Part shown: piece after piece, positions 24,413 through 30,394 of the stretch
Numbering within the stretch: position 1 is the first letter of the stretch
Layout: each line of letters opens with the position of its first letter
NCBI GenBank assembly: GCA_910586615.1
Contig: CAJUJP010000039.1
Coordinates: forward strand, 1-30,394
DNA length: 30,394 bases
Direction of reading: 5' to 3'
Source of the DNA: an uncultured Lachnospiraceae bacterium
GTDB taxonomy: Bacteria; Bacillota; Clostridia; Lachnospirales; Lachnospiraceae
Program-made: the position numbers and the translations under genes
Notes under the pieces: generated by a model
The model's database searches: none
The model's input: the letters and a program-made list of their open reading frames with translations, nothing else
What the model was told of the DNA's origin: nothing

Positions 24413-24763
24413 TATTTTTATTGTTTTGGATTTATTCTTTTTACGATAAGAATTTGTCTGCTTACTCGAATTTGCGAAGCAAATCTTATAAAAGTTTTCG
24501 CACTTTTTTGACGAGATATTTATTCTTGACATGCATGAAGCCGGATGCTGCACAGATACAGGTTCCGGCCGGCGGCTGTTGAGAGTCAATATATACTGTC
24601 CGCGCGGCTTATGCGGCATGGACGGTAGTGTGGGAGCAGAGAATCTTTTTTGCCGGTGGCTGTCTGGATTTAGCCGTGCATCTGATGCATGGATCCGGTT
24701 CCGGTATGCCGGGCAGAAGATATATGCTGCGCCCGTACCACATTATATTTAGGAGGTGCCATT
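24413..24763. other. Long structured leader between nusG and rplK
   Basis: No gene is supported in these 351 bases. The left part carries a GCGAAGC-loop hairpin (24470-24484), possibly extended by ATAAG/CTTAT, and a weak AAAAGT/ACTTTT hairpin with a T-run (24490-24509) that may end the nusG transcript. Further on are nested stems (GTCC/GGAC around CCGC/GCGG near 24599-24624) followed by a T6 run, and CCGTGCAT/ATGCATGG just before rplK. TTGACA at 24526-24531 lacks a clear -10. It may be an rplK mRNA leader, perhaps an L1 target, but no known motif is recognised. Confidence 0.5.
24457..24484. repeat. GCGAAGC-loop hairpin (dispersed repeat, copy 2)
   Basis: TCTGCTTACTCGA followed by ATTTGC GAA GCAAAT parallels copy 1 at 646-671 (TCGCTTATTCGA then GTCC GCGAAGC GGAC). 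The lead-in and loop are conserved, while the stem bases differ on both arms in a compensatory way. Confidence 0.65.
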
Positions 24764-25189
24764 ATGGCAAAGAAAGTACAAGGATACATTAAGTTACAGA
24801 TCCCTGCTGGTAAAGCTACACCAGCACCGCCGGTTGGTCCTGCACTCGGACAGCACGGCGTGAACATCGTTGAATTTACAAAACAGTTCAACGCAAGAAC
24901 AGCCGACAAAGGTGACGTGATCATTCCGGTTGTTATCACTGTTTATGCAGACAGAAGTTTCAGTTTCATTACAAAGACTCCCCCTGCAGCAGTTCTTTTA
25001 AAGAAAGCATGTAACATCAAATCCGGCTCCGCAGTCCCGAACAAGACGAAGGTAGCTACGATCTCCAAGGCGAAGCTTCAGGAAATCGCAGAGTTAAAGA
25101 TGCCTGACCTGAACGCTGCAAGCGTTGAAGCTGCGATGAGCATGATTGCCGGAACTGCAAGAAGTATGGGTATCACAGTAGAAGAGTAA
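24764..25189 (+). CDS. rplK: Ribosomal protein uL11
   Basis: A 141-residue protein of the 50S GTPase-associated stalk base. It has AKKVQGYIKLQIPAGKATPA, PPVGPALGQHGVNIVEF, the RSFSFITKTPPAAVLLKKA segment, and ends ARSMGITVEE. ATG 24764 follows AGGAGGTGCC; the longer open frame upstream is leader. rplA follows after 13 bases. Confidence 0.98.
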   Translation: MAKKVQGYIKLQIPAGKATPAPPVGPALGQHGVNIVEFTKQFNARTADKGDVIIPVVITVYADRSFSFITKTPPAAVLLKKACNIKSGSAVPNKTKVATISKAKLQEIAELKMPDLNAASVEAAMSMIAGTARSMGITVEE

Positions 25190-25202
25190 TGGAGGATTTG
25201 AG

Positions 25203-25892
25203 ATGAAACATGGTAAAAAGTATACAGAGGCGGCTAAACTCGTAGACCGCGCTACAATGTACGATGCAGCTGATGCCATCGCTCTGGTTAAGAAGACGGC
25301 AACAGCGAAGTTTGATGAAACCATAGAGGTTCACATCAGAACCGGTTGTGACGGACGTCATGCAGAACAGCAGGTTCGTGGCGCTGTTGTATTACCGAAC
25401 GGAACAGGTAAGACAGTAAAGGTACTGGTATTTGCGAAGGGTGATAAGATCAATGAGGCCGAGGCGGCAGGAGCCGATCATGTAGGCGGAGAGGAACTGA
25501 TCCCCAAAATTCAGAATGAAGGCTGGCTGGATTTTGATGTAGTTGTTGCAACACCTGATATGATGGGCGTTGTGGGACGTCTGGGTAAAGTGCTGGGTCC
25601 TAAGGGATTGATGCCCAACCCGAAGGCTGGTACGGTAACGATGGATGTTACCAAGGCTGTCAACGATATCAAAGCAGGTAAGATCGAGTATAGACTGGAT
25701 AAGGCTAATATCATCCATGTTCCGGTAGGCAAGGTTTCCTTTGAGGAAGCTAAGCTGCAGGAGAATTTCGATGCACTGATGGAGGCGGTTGTTAAAGCAA
25801 AACCGTCAGCATTGAAGGGACAGTATCTGAGAAGCATTACCCTGGCTACCACAATGGGACCGGGCGTGAAGATCAATACAGCAAAATTTTAA
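25203..25892 (+). CDS. rplA: Ribosomal protein uL1
   Basis: A 229-residue protein forming the mobile L1 stalk; in many bacteria it also represses its own operon by binding the mRNA. It has MKHGKKYTEAAKLVDR, the VHIRTGCDGRHAEQQVRGAV segment, VVATPDMMGVVGRLGKVLGP, KGLMPNPKAGTVT, and ends TTMGPGVKINTAKF. GGAGG precedes the ATG. A strong terminator follows, so here rplK-rplA end their transcript instead of reading into rplJ. Confidence 0.98.
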   Translation: MKHGKKYTEAAKLVDRATMYDAADAIALVKKTATAKFDETIEVHIRTGCDGRHAEQQVRGAVVLPNGTGKTVKVLVFAKGDKINEAEAAGADHVGGEELIPKIQNEGWLDFDVVVATPDMMGVVGRLGKVLGPKGLMPNPKAGTVTMDVTKAVNDIKAGKIEYRLDKANIIHVPVGKVSFEEAKLQENFDALMEAVVKAKPSALKGQYLRSITLATTMGPGVKINTAKF

Positions 25893-25910
25893 TCTGGTTT
25901 ATGAAGAGAG

Positions 25911-25939
25911 GCGGGGTGCACAGTGCACTCCGCTTTTTT
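25911..25939 (+). terminator. Strong intrinsic terminator after rplA
   Basis: GCGGGGTGCA (25911-25920) pairs with TGCACTCCGC (25924-25933), 10 bp with one G-U, and six T follow. Confidence 0.93.
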
Positions 25940-25976
25940 GGCGATGTATTTTACTGATGGTATGCGATGTGCTCGA

Positions 25977-26004
25977 TTGCACAGAGATTTATTTGTGTTA
26001 TAAT
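25977..26004 (+). promoter_or_regulatory. Promoter of the CapA-family gene, placed for a leaderless start
   Basis: TTGCAC (25977-25982) and a perfect TATAAT (25999-26004) are 16 bp apart. The usual start seven bases after the -10 falls on the A of ATG 26011. No Shine-Dalgarno is seen before that ATG. Confidence 0.65.
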
Positions 26005-26010
26005 AGCTTT

Positions 26011-27309
26011 ATGGGCAAAAAGAAAAAGAACAGAAATAAGCATAACAGAATAAGCATAGGCCGTAATTTTTTCAGGCCGTTTCTATGGACATTCAGCCTT
26101 GTGCTGCTTGCGGGACTTGTGGGGATTGCAGCATATCAGTGGATCATGCAGCCTGCTAAGCCGAAGCAGACCAGTCATTTTCAGGTGACCAGAGAGGAGA
26201 TTGGCGACAGGGCGGAGGATACCGGCGAAGCAGAGGAGACGGTACAGCAGGAGCAGATCGAGGAGATCATCAGCGTGAACAACAAGTATGAAGAGGTGCT
26301 GAATGATCCGGCATATATGGTGGAGAACAATATTTATGCCAAGGACGCTGCAGATCCCGGCCAAGTGACGATCACTTTTGCGGGGGATATTTTGTTTGAT
26401 GAGAGCTATGCTGTCATGAGCAGAGTCAGGCAGAACGGCGGCGACATAACCACAGGCATTTCTCAGGAACTGATCGATGAGATGAAGAGCGCGGACATCA
26501 TGATGCTCAATAACGAGTTTCCTTATTCGGACAGAGGGGAGCCGCTGGAAGAAAAGCAGTTTACCTTCCGGGCACGGACTGCCTCCACATCCTATCTGGA
26601 AGATCTGGGCGTGGATCTGGTGTCCCTTGCCAATAACCATGCGTATGATTACGGGGAGACGGCTTTTCTGGATACCATGAGTGCATTGGAGGAAGCCGGA
26701 ATCACTTATGTGGGTGCGGGCCGGAATCTGCAGGAAGCGCGAAGACCGGTCTATTACATTATAAATAATATGAAGATCGCGTTTGTGGCTGCCACACAGA
26801 TTGAACGGCTGGATCATCCGGATACCAGAGGGGCGACGGAAACCTCGGCAGGAGTGTTCCGGTGCTGGAACGGTGACAATCTGTTGGAGACTGTGCGGGA
26901 GGCAAAGGAAAACAGTGATTTTGTGATTGTTTTTCTTCATTGGGGCACGGAGAATGTGACAGAACTGGACTGGGCACAGGAAAAACAGGCGCCCGAAGTT
27001 GCGGCGGCAGGCGCGGATCTGATCATTGGTGCACATCCCCACTGTCTGCAGCAGATCGGTGTTGTACAGGGGGTTCCGGTGATGTACAGTCTGGGCAATT
27101 TCTGGTTCAACTCTAAAACCGTGGATACAGGCATGGTCAAGGTTGTTTTGGATGAAAACGGCCTGAAAAGCTATCAGTTTCTGCCCTGTCTGCAGAGCGG
27201 CTGCAGAACCACGCTCCTTCAGGGGGAGGAGAAAAAGCGGATACTGGATGAAATGAGAAACATGTCTCCGGGTGTGCGCATTGATGACGACGGCTATGTA
27301 AGCTGGTAA
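26011..27309 (+). CDS. CapA-family (PGA_cap) metallophosphoesterase-like membrane-anchored protein
   Basis: A 432-residue protein. A basic N-terminus (GKKKKNRNKHNR) is followed by one membrane helix (residues ~25-45, LWTFSLVLLAGLVGIAAYQW), placing the rest outside the cell. The calcineurin-like CapA domain (residues ~120-400) shows FAGDILFD (D126), NNEFP, SLANNHAYDYG (N209/H210), LHWGTEN (H310) and GAHPHCLQ (H342/H344), the metal-ligand pattern of the fold. The family includes B. subtilis CapA/PgsA of poly-gamma-glutamate export, but no pgsB/pgsC-like partner is visible, so the exact role is open. ATG 26011 is chosen by promoter position; the in-frame ATG 25957 lies upstream of the -35 and lacks a ribosome site. 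It is inserted between rplA and rplJ. Confidence 0.85.
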   Translation: MGKKKKNRNKHNRISIGRNFFRPFLWTFSLVLLAGLVGIAAYQWIMQPAKPKQTSHFQVTREEIGDRAEDTGEAEETVQQEQIEEIISVNNKYEEVLNDPAYMVENNIYAKDAADPGQVTITFAGDILFDESYAVMSRVRQNGGDITTGISQELIDEMKSADIMMLNNEFPYSDRGEPLEEKQFTFRARTASTSYLEDLGVDLVSLANNHAYDYGETAFLDTMSALEEAGITYVGAGRNLQEARRPVYYIINNMKIAFVAATQIERLDHPDTRGATETSAGVFRCWNGDNLLETVREAKENSDFVIVFLHWGTENVTELDWAQEKQAPEVAAAGADLIIGAHPHCLQQIGVVQGVPVMYSLGNFWFNSKTVDTGMVKVVLDENGLKSYQFLPCLQSGCRTTLLQGEEKKRILDEMRNMSPGVRIDDDGYVSW

Positions 27310-27468
27310 AAACAGATGTAAAAAGCAGAATAAATTTTGTTAAAAATATGAAACCTTTTGGGAGCATGATTCGTATTTATATTAAACATGGATTTTCCCT
27401 CGAAGCGTGGGATTGCAATTCCGGCCACCGGGCGGAAGATCTTAATACGACAGAAAGGAAACAGGGGA

Positions 27469-28887
27469 ATGTATATCAATCAGAACCAATACGGCAGGTC
27501 TTATCAGGGCGGACAGAGAGTCGGATTTTCTCAGGGATACAACAATAAAAATGACAATAGTGTCGGTGGCGCTCAGGGACGCGGAGAAAAAAATGATAAC
27601 AGCGTCAAAGAGGAACAGGAAAACGGGACAAAGGACGAAGAGATAAAATCATACAGGGAACAGATTCTTGAGAAGATGGAGGAGATGGCAAAAAATATTA
27701 AACAGGGCACCATCCAGACAAAATTCAAGATCGGAGCCGAGGCTTACACCATCGGAGAGTGGGAGAAACTTTTAGAGAAGTTTGATGCCGCCGAGGATGT
27801 GCTGCGGGAAGAAGTGAAGGCACAGATCGAGGAAATCAAGAAGCAGGCGGCGATGGAGGCCATGAACCGGGAGATGGCCGCAGGTATGGCGGCTTCGAGC
27901 AGAGTGACAACTGTGTCAGTTTCAGCAGAGACAGATTCAGAGGGAGCGGTTATTGCCCCGGCCACCGTGGAGACGGTCTGGGCGGCTAACGTACCCTCTG
28001 CCGGGGAGACGGACGGGAGTACAGAAGCAGGCACTGCGGGAACGGATTCTGTCACAGGCAATGCAGCAGGCGCTGAGGATGTGACGGAGACGATTACGGA
28101 GGAGGATCTTTCGCTTCTTACGGAAGAAGTTACCAAGTGCAGTTATCCTTCCGAGGATCCTAAGGAGAAGCACTGGTATGTCACATGTTATACACAGGAC
28201 GGCATTTCCTGCAAGGAAGGCTATTTTGACGGAACAAAGTGGGTTACTAAGGATCTGTGGAGCTTTTCATATACAGAAAAAGGGCAGTACGAAAAGGTTA
28301 TGGCTTTTCTGGAACGCTTTGCCCAGGATGCCAATCTGCGGTTTGCGGCGCATGAGAATTTCTGGAAAGATTTTCTGGCAGGAAAGATAGACGAGGATGA
28401 TTTCGTGGCATTTTTCGAAACCACGAAAGACGGAGTTCCGGACTATACGTATGAGAAGGACGGTTCTACATACATAGACAGGGAAAAAGTCAAATATGCA
28501 AAATATATGAACGATTTCGGTGCGAATTTTTATACCGAAGAGGAAATGATGCTGATTCTGGAAGGCATTCTGCATGAAAACAGTAAAAATCTGAACCGGC
28601 TGCCTGATTCTGACGGTGTCATGACGATTCCCGGCAGCGCTTCGGGCGAAACAGAGCAGCCTGAGGATTCGAAGGAGGATGATCTGAAGACGCAGATCGT
28701 GACGAAACCAGACGGTTCCACGGTTCTGGAAATTACCACAAGCTACGGGGTGATGGCGGTGGAGATCACCCAGGCACAGAAGTTCGGACTGATGCTGGAT
28801 GTGGGGCGGAATGCCAAAGAAAGTGCCGGGTATCCTGATGCCGGCAGCAATGCTTTTAACATGCACCATATGAGCAGCAGGCTCTGA
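27469..28887 (+). CDS. Hypothetical protein with acidic, Thr/Ala-rich middle
   Basis: A 472-residue protein not recognised with confidence. The first ~60 residues are Gln/Asn/Gly-rich (MYINQNQYGRSYQGGQRVGF). Residues ~75-145 are a charged helix, likely coiled coil (REQILEKMEEMAKNIKQGTI, EWEKLLEKFDAAEDVLREEV), preceded by a short FKIGAEAYTIGEWEK motif. Residues ~150-220 are Thr/Ala/Glu-rich and look disordered. The rest is mixed, with many acidic and aromatic residues (YEKVMAFLERFAQDANLRFA). It has no signal peptide or membrane helix. AAAGGAAACAGGGGA precedes ATG 27469; the open frame extends 27 codons upstream without support. It may be an appendage- or export-related protein given its Gln/Asn-rich head, but no function is claimed. 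Confidence 0.7.
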   Translation: MYINQNQYGRSYQGGQRVGFSQGYNNKNDNSVGGAQGRGEKNDNSVKEEQENGTKDEEIKSYREQILEKMEEMAKNIKQGTIQTKFKIGAEAYTIGEWEKLLEKFDAAEDVLREEVKAQIEEIKKQAAMEAMNREMAAGMAASSRVTTVSVSAETDSEGAVIAPATVETVWAANVPSAGETDGSTEAGTAGTDSVTGNAAGAEDVTETITEEDLSLLTEEVTKCSYPSEDPKEKHWYVTCYTQDGISCKEGYFDGTKWVTKDLWSFSYTEKGQYEKVMAFLERFAQDANLRFAAHENFWKDFLAGKIDEDDFVAFFETTKDGVPDYTYEKDGSTYIDREKVKYAKYMNDFGANFYTEEEMMLILEGILHENSKNLNRLPDSDGVMTIPGSASGETEQPEDSKEDDLKTQIVTKPDGSTVLEITTSYGVMAVEITQAQKFGLMLDVGRNAKESAGYPDAGSNAFNMHHMSSRL

Positions 28888-28952
28888 AAAGAAACTTGCA
28901 GACAGTAAGTTTTGTAAAAGTCTGGGATAATGTTTTGAAAATTAATTTAGAC

Positions 28953-28982
28953 TTGACAGCTATAAGCACCGTGTGCTATAGT
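28953..28982 (+). promoter_or_regulatory. Extended sigma-A promoter of rplJL, inside a palindrome
   Basis: TTGACA (28953-28958) and TATAGT (28977-28982), with TG before the -10, are 18 bp apart. The segment 28953-28988 is an imperfect palindrome, so the minus strand carries a mirrored TTGACA...TTATAG at 17 bp. Confidence 0.75.
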
Positions 28983-28988
28983 TGTCAA

Positions 28989-29108
28989 GGTTGTTACAAC
29001 CATGCCGAAGACAGTAGGTGCCGTGATGACGGCGTAAGTATACCGCCTACCGAGGAGAAGAGTTGCTTTGCAGAGTTGATCCTTCCTGTCTTCAGGGAGG
29101 ATTTTTTT
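28989..29108 (+). ncRNA. L10 (rplJ) leader RNA
   Basis: This leader precedes rplJ and contains the pattern of the L10-leader family: GCCGAAGACAGTAGGTGCC near 29004, then CCGCCTACCGAGGAG near 29043, whose GTAGG and CCTAC parts pair. It ends in a terminator hairpin. In this family L10(L12)4 binds the leader and promotes premature termination. The assignment is by pattern; boundaries are approximate. Confidence 0.82.
29080..29108 (+). terminator. Attenuator terminator of the L10 leader
   Basis: TCCTTCCTG (29080-29088) pairs with CAGGGAGGA (29093-29101), 9 bp with one G-U; the loop is TCTT and seven T follow. It lies 46 bases before the rplJ start, as expected for attenuation control. Confidence 0.88.
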
Positions 29109-29154
29109 GATAGAGTACTCCTTTCGGCGTCAAATCTATAAGGAGGTAAATGTT

Positions 29155-29730
29155 ATGGCAAAGGTCGAACTGAAAAAACCTATCGTAGAAGAGATCGCTG
29201 CTTCCATCAAAGATGCGCAGTCAGTTGTGCTTGTTGATTACCGCGGCCTTACGGTTGAGCAGGATACAGAGCTTCGTAAGCAGCTTCGTGAAGCAGGAAT
29301 CACCTACAAGGTTTACAAGAACACAATGATGAATTTTGCATTCAAGGGCACGGATTTCGAGTCACTGACTCCCTATCTGGAAGGGCCCAGCGCAGTGGCT
29401 ATTTCCACAGAGGATGCTACGGCTCCTGCGAGAGTGATCTGCAAATTCGCTAAGACAGCAAATGCCCTTGAGGTTAAGGGCGGCGTTGTGGAAGGCACGG
29501 TTTACGATGCCAATGGAATCCAGGAGATCGCCAAGATTCCGTCCAGAGAAGAATTGCTGTCCAGACTGCTTGGCAGTATGCAGTCACCGATCACCAATTT
29601 TGCCCGTGTTATGAAGCAGCTGGCTGAAAAAGGCGGCGCATCCGAGTGTGAAGCGGCAGCGCCTGCAGAGGCGGCACCTGCAGAGGCTGAGACAGTGCCT
29701 GCAGCTGAAGAAGCTCCTGCAGCAGAATAA
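29155..29730 (+). CDS. rplJ: Ribosomal protein uL10
   Basis: A 191-residue protein that anchors L7/L12 dimers at the stalk base. It has AKVELKKPIVEEIAASIKDA, VVLVDYRGLTVEQDTELRKQ, YKVYKNTMMNFAFKGT and the SREELLSRLLGSMQSPITNF helix region. It then has an Ala/Pro/Glu-rich tail (AAPAEAAPAEAETVPAAEE) longer than in many homologues. ATG 29155 follows AAGGAGGTAAATGTT; the frame open from 29107 belongs to the leader. Confidence 0.98.
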   Translation: MAKVELKKPIVEEIAASIKDAQSVVLVDYRGLTVEQDTELRKQLREAGITYKVYKNTMMNFAFKGTDFESLTPYLEGPSAVAISTEDATAPARVICKFAKTANALEVKGGVVEGTVYDANGIQEIAKIPSREELLSRLLGSMQSPITNFARVMKQLAEKGGASECEAAAPAEAAPAEAETVPAAEEAPAAE

Positions 29731-29886
29731 GGAAACGGACAGCGGAATGATCCCCTCCGCATTGAAAGCGGCATGATAAGGGATGAACCGCAGACCTGTC
29801 AGGGTATTCACAGGAGTCCGGGCAGGATCAGGAAAAGAAAATGTCAGATTTTATCAATCAAACAAAAATAATGGAGGTAAACAATA

Positions 29887-30267
29887 ATGGCAAAATTAAC
29901 AAGTCAGGAATTGATCGATGCGATCAAAGAGTTAACAGTATTAGAGTTAAATGATTTAGTAAAAGCATGCGAAGAAGAGTTCGGCGTATCCGCAGCAGCA
30001 GGCGTAGTTGTTGCAGCAGCAGGCGCTGATGCAGGCGCTGCAGCAGCAGAGGAGAAGACAGAGTTCGACGTTGAGCTGACAGAGGTTGGCCCTAACAAGG
30101 TTAAGGTTATCAAAGTTGTTCGTGAAGCAACCGGTCTTGGACTGAAAGAAGCAAAAGACCTTGTTGATTCCGCTCCGAAGGTGCTCAAAGAGGCTGCTTC
30201 CAAGGAAGAAGCTGATGACATCAAGGCTAAGCTGGAAGCTGAAGGCGCTAAGGTTACTTTGAAATAA
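29887..30267 (+). CDS. rplL: Ribosomal protein bL12 (L7/L12)
   Basis: A 126-residue stalk protein that recruits translational GTPases. The N-terminal dimerisation domain (ELIDAIKELTVLELNDLVKA), Ala-rich hinge (AAAGVVVAAAGADAGAAAAE) and C-terminal domain (KTEFDVELTEVGPNKVKVIK, REATGLGLKEAKDLVDSAPK) are all present. GGAGG lies about nine bases before the ATG. The 156-base gap after rplJ holds a short CCGC/GCGG hairpin but no gene. Confidence 0.99.
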   Translation: MAKLTSQELIDAIKELTVLELNDLVKACEEEFGVSAAAGVVVAAAGADAGAAAAEEKTEFDVELTEVGPNKVKVIKVVREATGLGLKEAKDLVDSAPKVLKEAASKEEADDIKAKLEAEGAKVTLK

Positions 30268-30294
30268 TTCCGGAAGGAATGAACTGAGTAAACG

Positions 30295-30343
30295 AAACCG
30301 TCCACAACCGGTATGTGCATGCACATCCGACGTGGACGGTTTT
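30295..30343 (+). terminator. Terminator after rplL
   Basis: An 11-bp stem, AAACCGTCCAC (30295-30305) and GTGGACGGTTT (30332-30342), encloses a loop containing the palindrome ATGTGCATGCACAT. A short T-run follows. Confidence 0.85.
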
Positions 30344-30346
30344 ATG

Positions 30347-30394
30347 GTGCGCCTTGCGGCGCACGTTTCTAACGGGTGCAAGTCCCCAATCCGC
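30347..30394 (+). mobile_element. 5' end of a group II intron, probably class C (truncated by window)
   Basis: GTGCGCC begins three bases after the rplL terminator and continues CTTGCGGCGCACG, then TTTCTAACGGGTGCAAGTCC. This follows the 5' end of the class C intron of Oceanobacillus iheyensis as I recall it (GUGUGCC...AUAGGGUGAGAGUCCC). Class C introns characteristically insert directly behind terminator hairpins, which is the situation here. The reverse transcriptase/maturase and domains II-VI would lie beyond the window. The assignment rests on ~48 bases plus the insertion context. Confidence 0.7.

Noticed and set aside
24526..24554. Promoter for rplK with TTGACA at 24526
   Set aside because: No acceptable -10 at 16-18 bp (TGCACA/GCACAG), so it is not listed as a promoter.
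24531..24752. Possible 73-codon peptide in the rplK leader
   Set aside because: Cys/Arg-rich translation, no ribosome site, and it overlaps the rplK leader stems; structured RNA explains it better.
26083..27042. 319-residue minus-strand frame opposite the CapA-family gene
   Set aside because: It mirrors conserved CapA codons, is Cys/His-rich with no domain, and has no promoter or ribosome site.

Overview
The window looks like a chromosomal segment of a motile, Gram-positive anaerobe of the Lachnospiraceae/Clostridia. The evidence is AGGAGG-type ribosome sites, a flagellin with a canonical C-terminal D0 domain, a FliD-like cap protein ending in SGMMFNSYC, an rpmG-secE-nusG-rplK-rplA ribosomal block, an L10 leader, and several 4Fe-4S/FrhB and CgeB-type proteins common in gut Clostridia. 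The species cannot be fixed from the sequence alone.

Layout. 1-563 is the 3' end of a flagellin gene with a strong terminator. 806-12527 is a set of sugar-transfer genes: a GT2, a divergently placed DUF4422/CgeB fusion, a CgeB-type GT, a GT2, a Glyco_tranf_2_5-type enzyme, a very large GT2-ferredoxin-FrhB-pyruvyltransferase fusion, and another CgeB-type GT. 12562-17716 is a minus-strand five-gene operon: three paralogous GT2-TPR proteins, one CgeB-type GT, and a DtxR-type metalloregulator in the middle. 18116-19605 is a small HTH regulator overlapping glf (UDP-galactopyranose mutase) by one base. 19828-21444 is an orphan biotin-dependent carboxyltransferase subunit, convergent with a fliD-like gene (21516-22829, minus). 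23456-30267 is the ribosomal/secretion block rpmG-secE-nusG, rplK-rplA and rplJ-rplL, interrupted by a CapA-family gene and an unrecognised 472-codon gene. The window ends in what looks like the 5' end of a group IIC intron placed directly after the rplL terminator.

How the genes may work together (inference). The GT genes lie between flagellin and a filament-cap gene. None of them has an evident membrane segment, and no flippase, polymerase, ABC exporter or undecaprenyl-phosphate sugar transferase is visible. This fits step-by-step cytoplasmic glycosylation of flagellin better than capsule or teichoic-acid synthesis. Glf would supply UDP-galactofuranose. The FrhB/pyruvyltransferase fusion would add a redox-modified and/or pyruvylated sugar. 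The TPR tails could hold the acceptor protein.

The non-coding sequence is also rich. It holds a 37-bp tandem array ahead of one GT gene, a 174-bp structured element with near-identical flanking direct repeats, dispersed GCGAAGC-looped hairpins whose stems covary, an rplJ promoter that is itself a large palindrome, and a CapA promoter whose predicted start coincides with the AUG.
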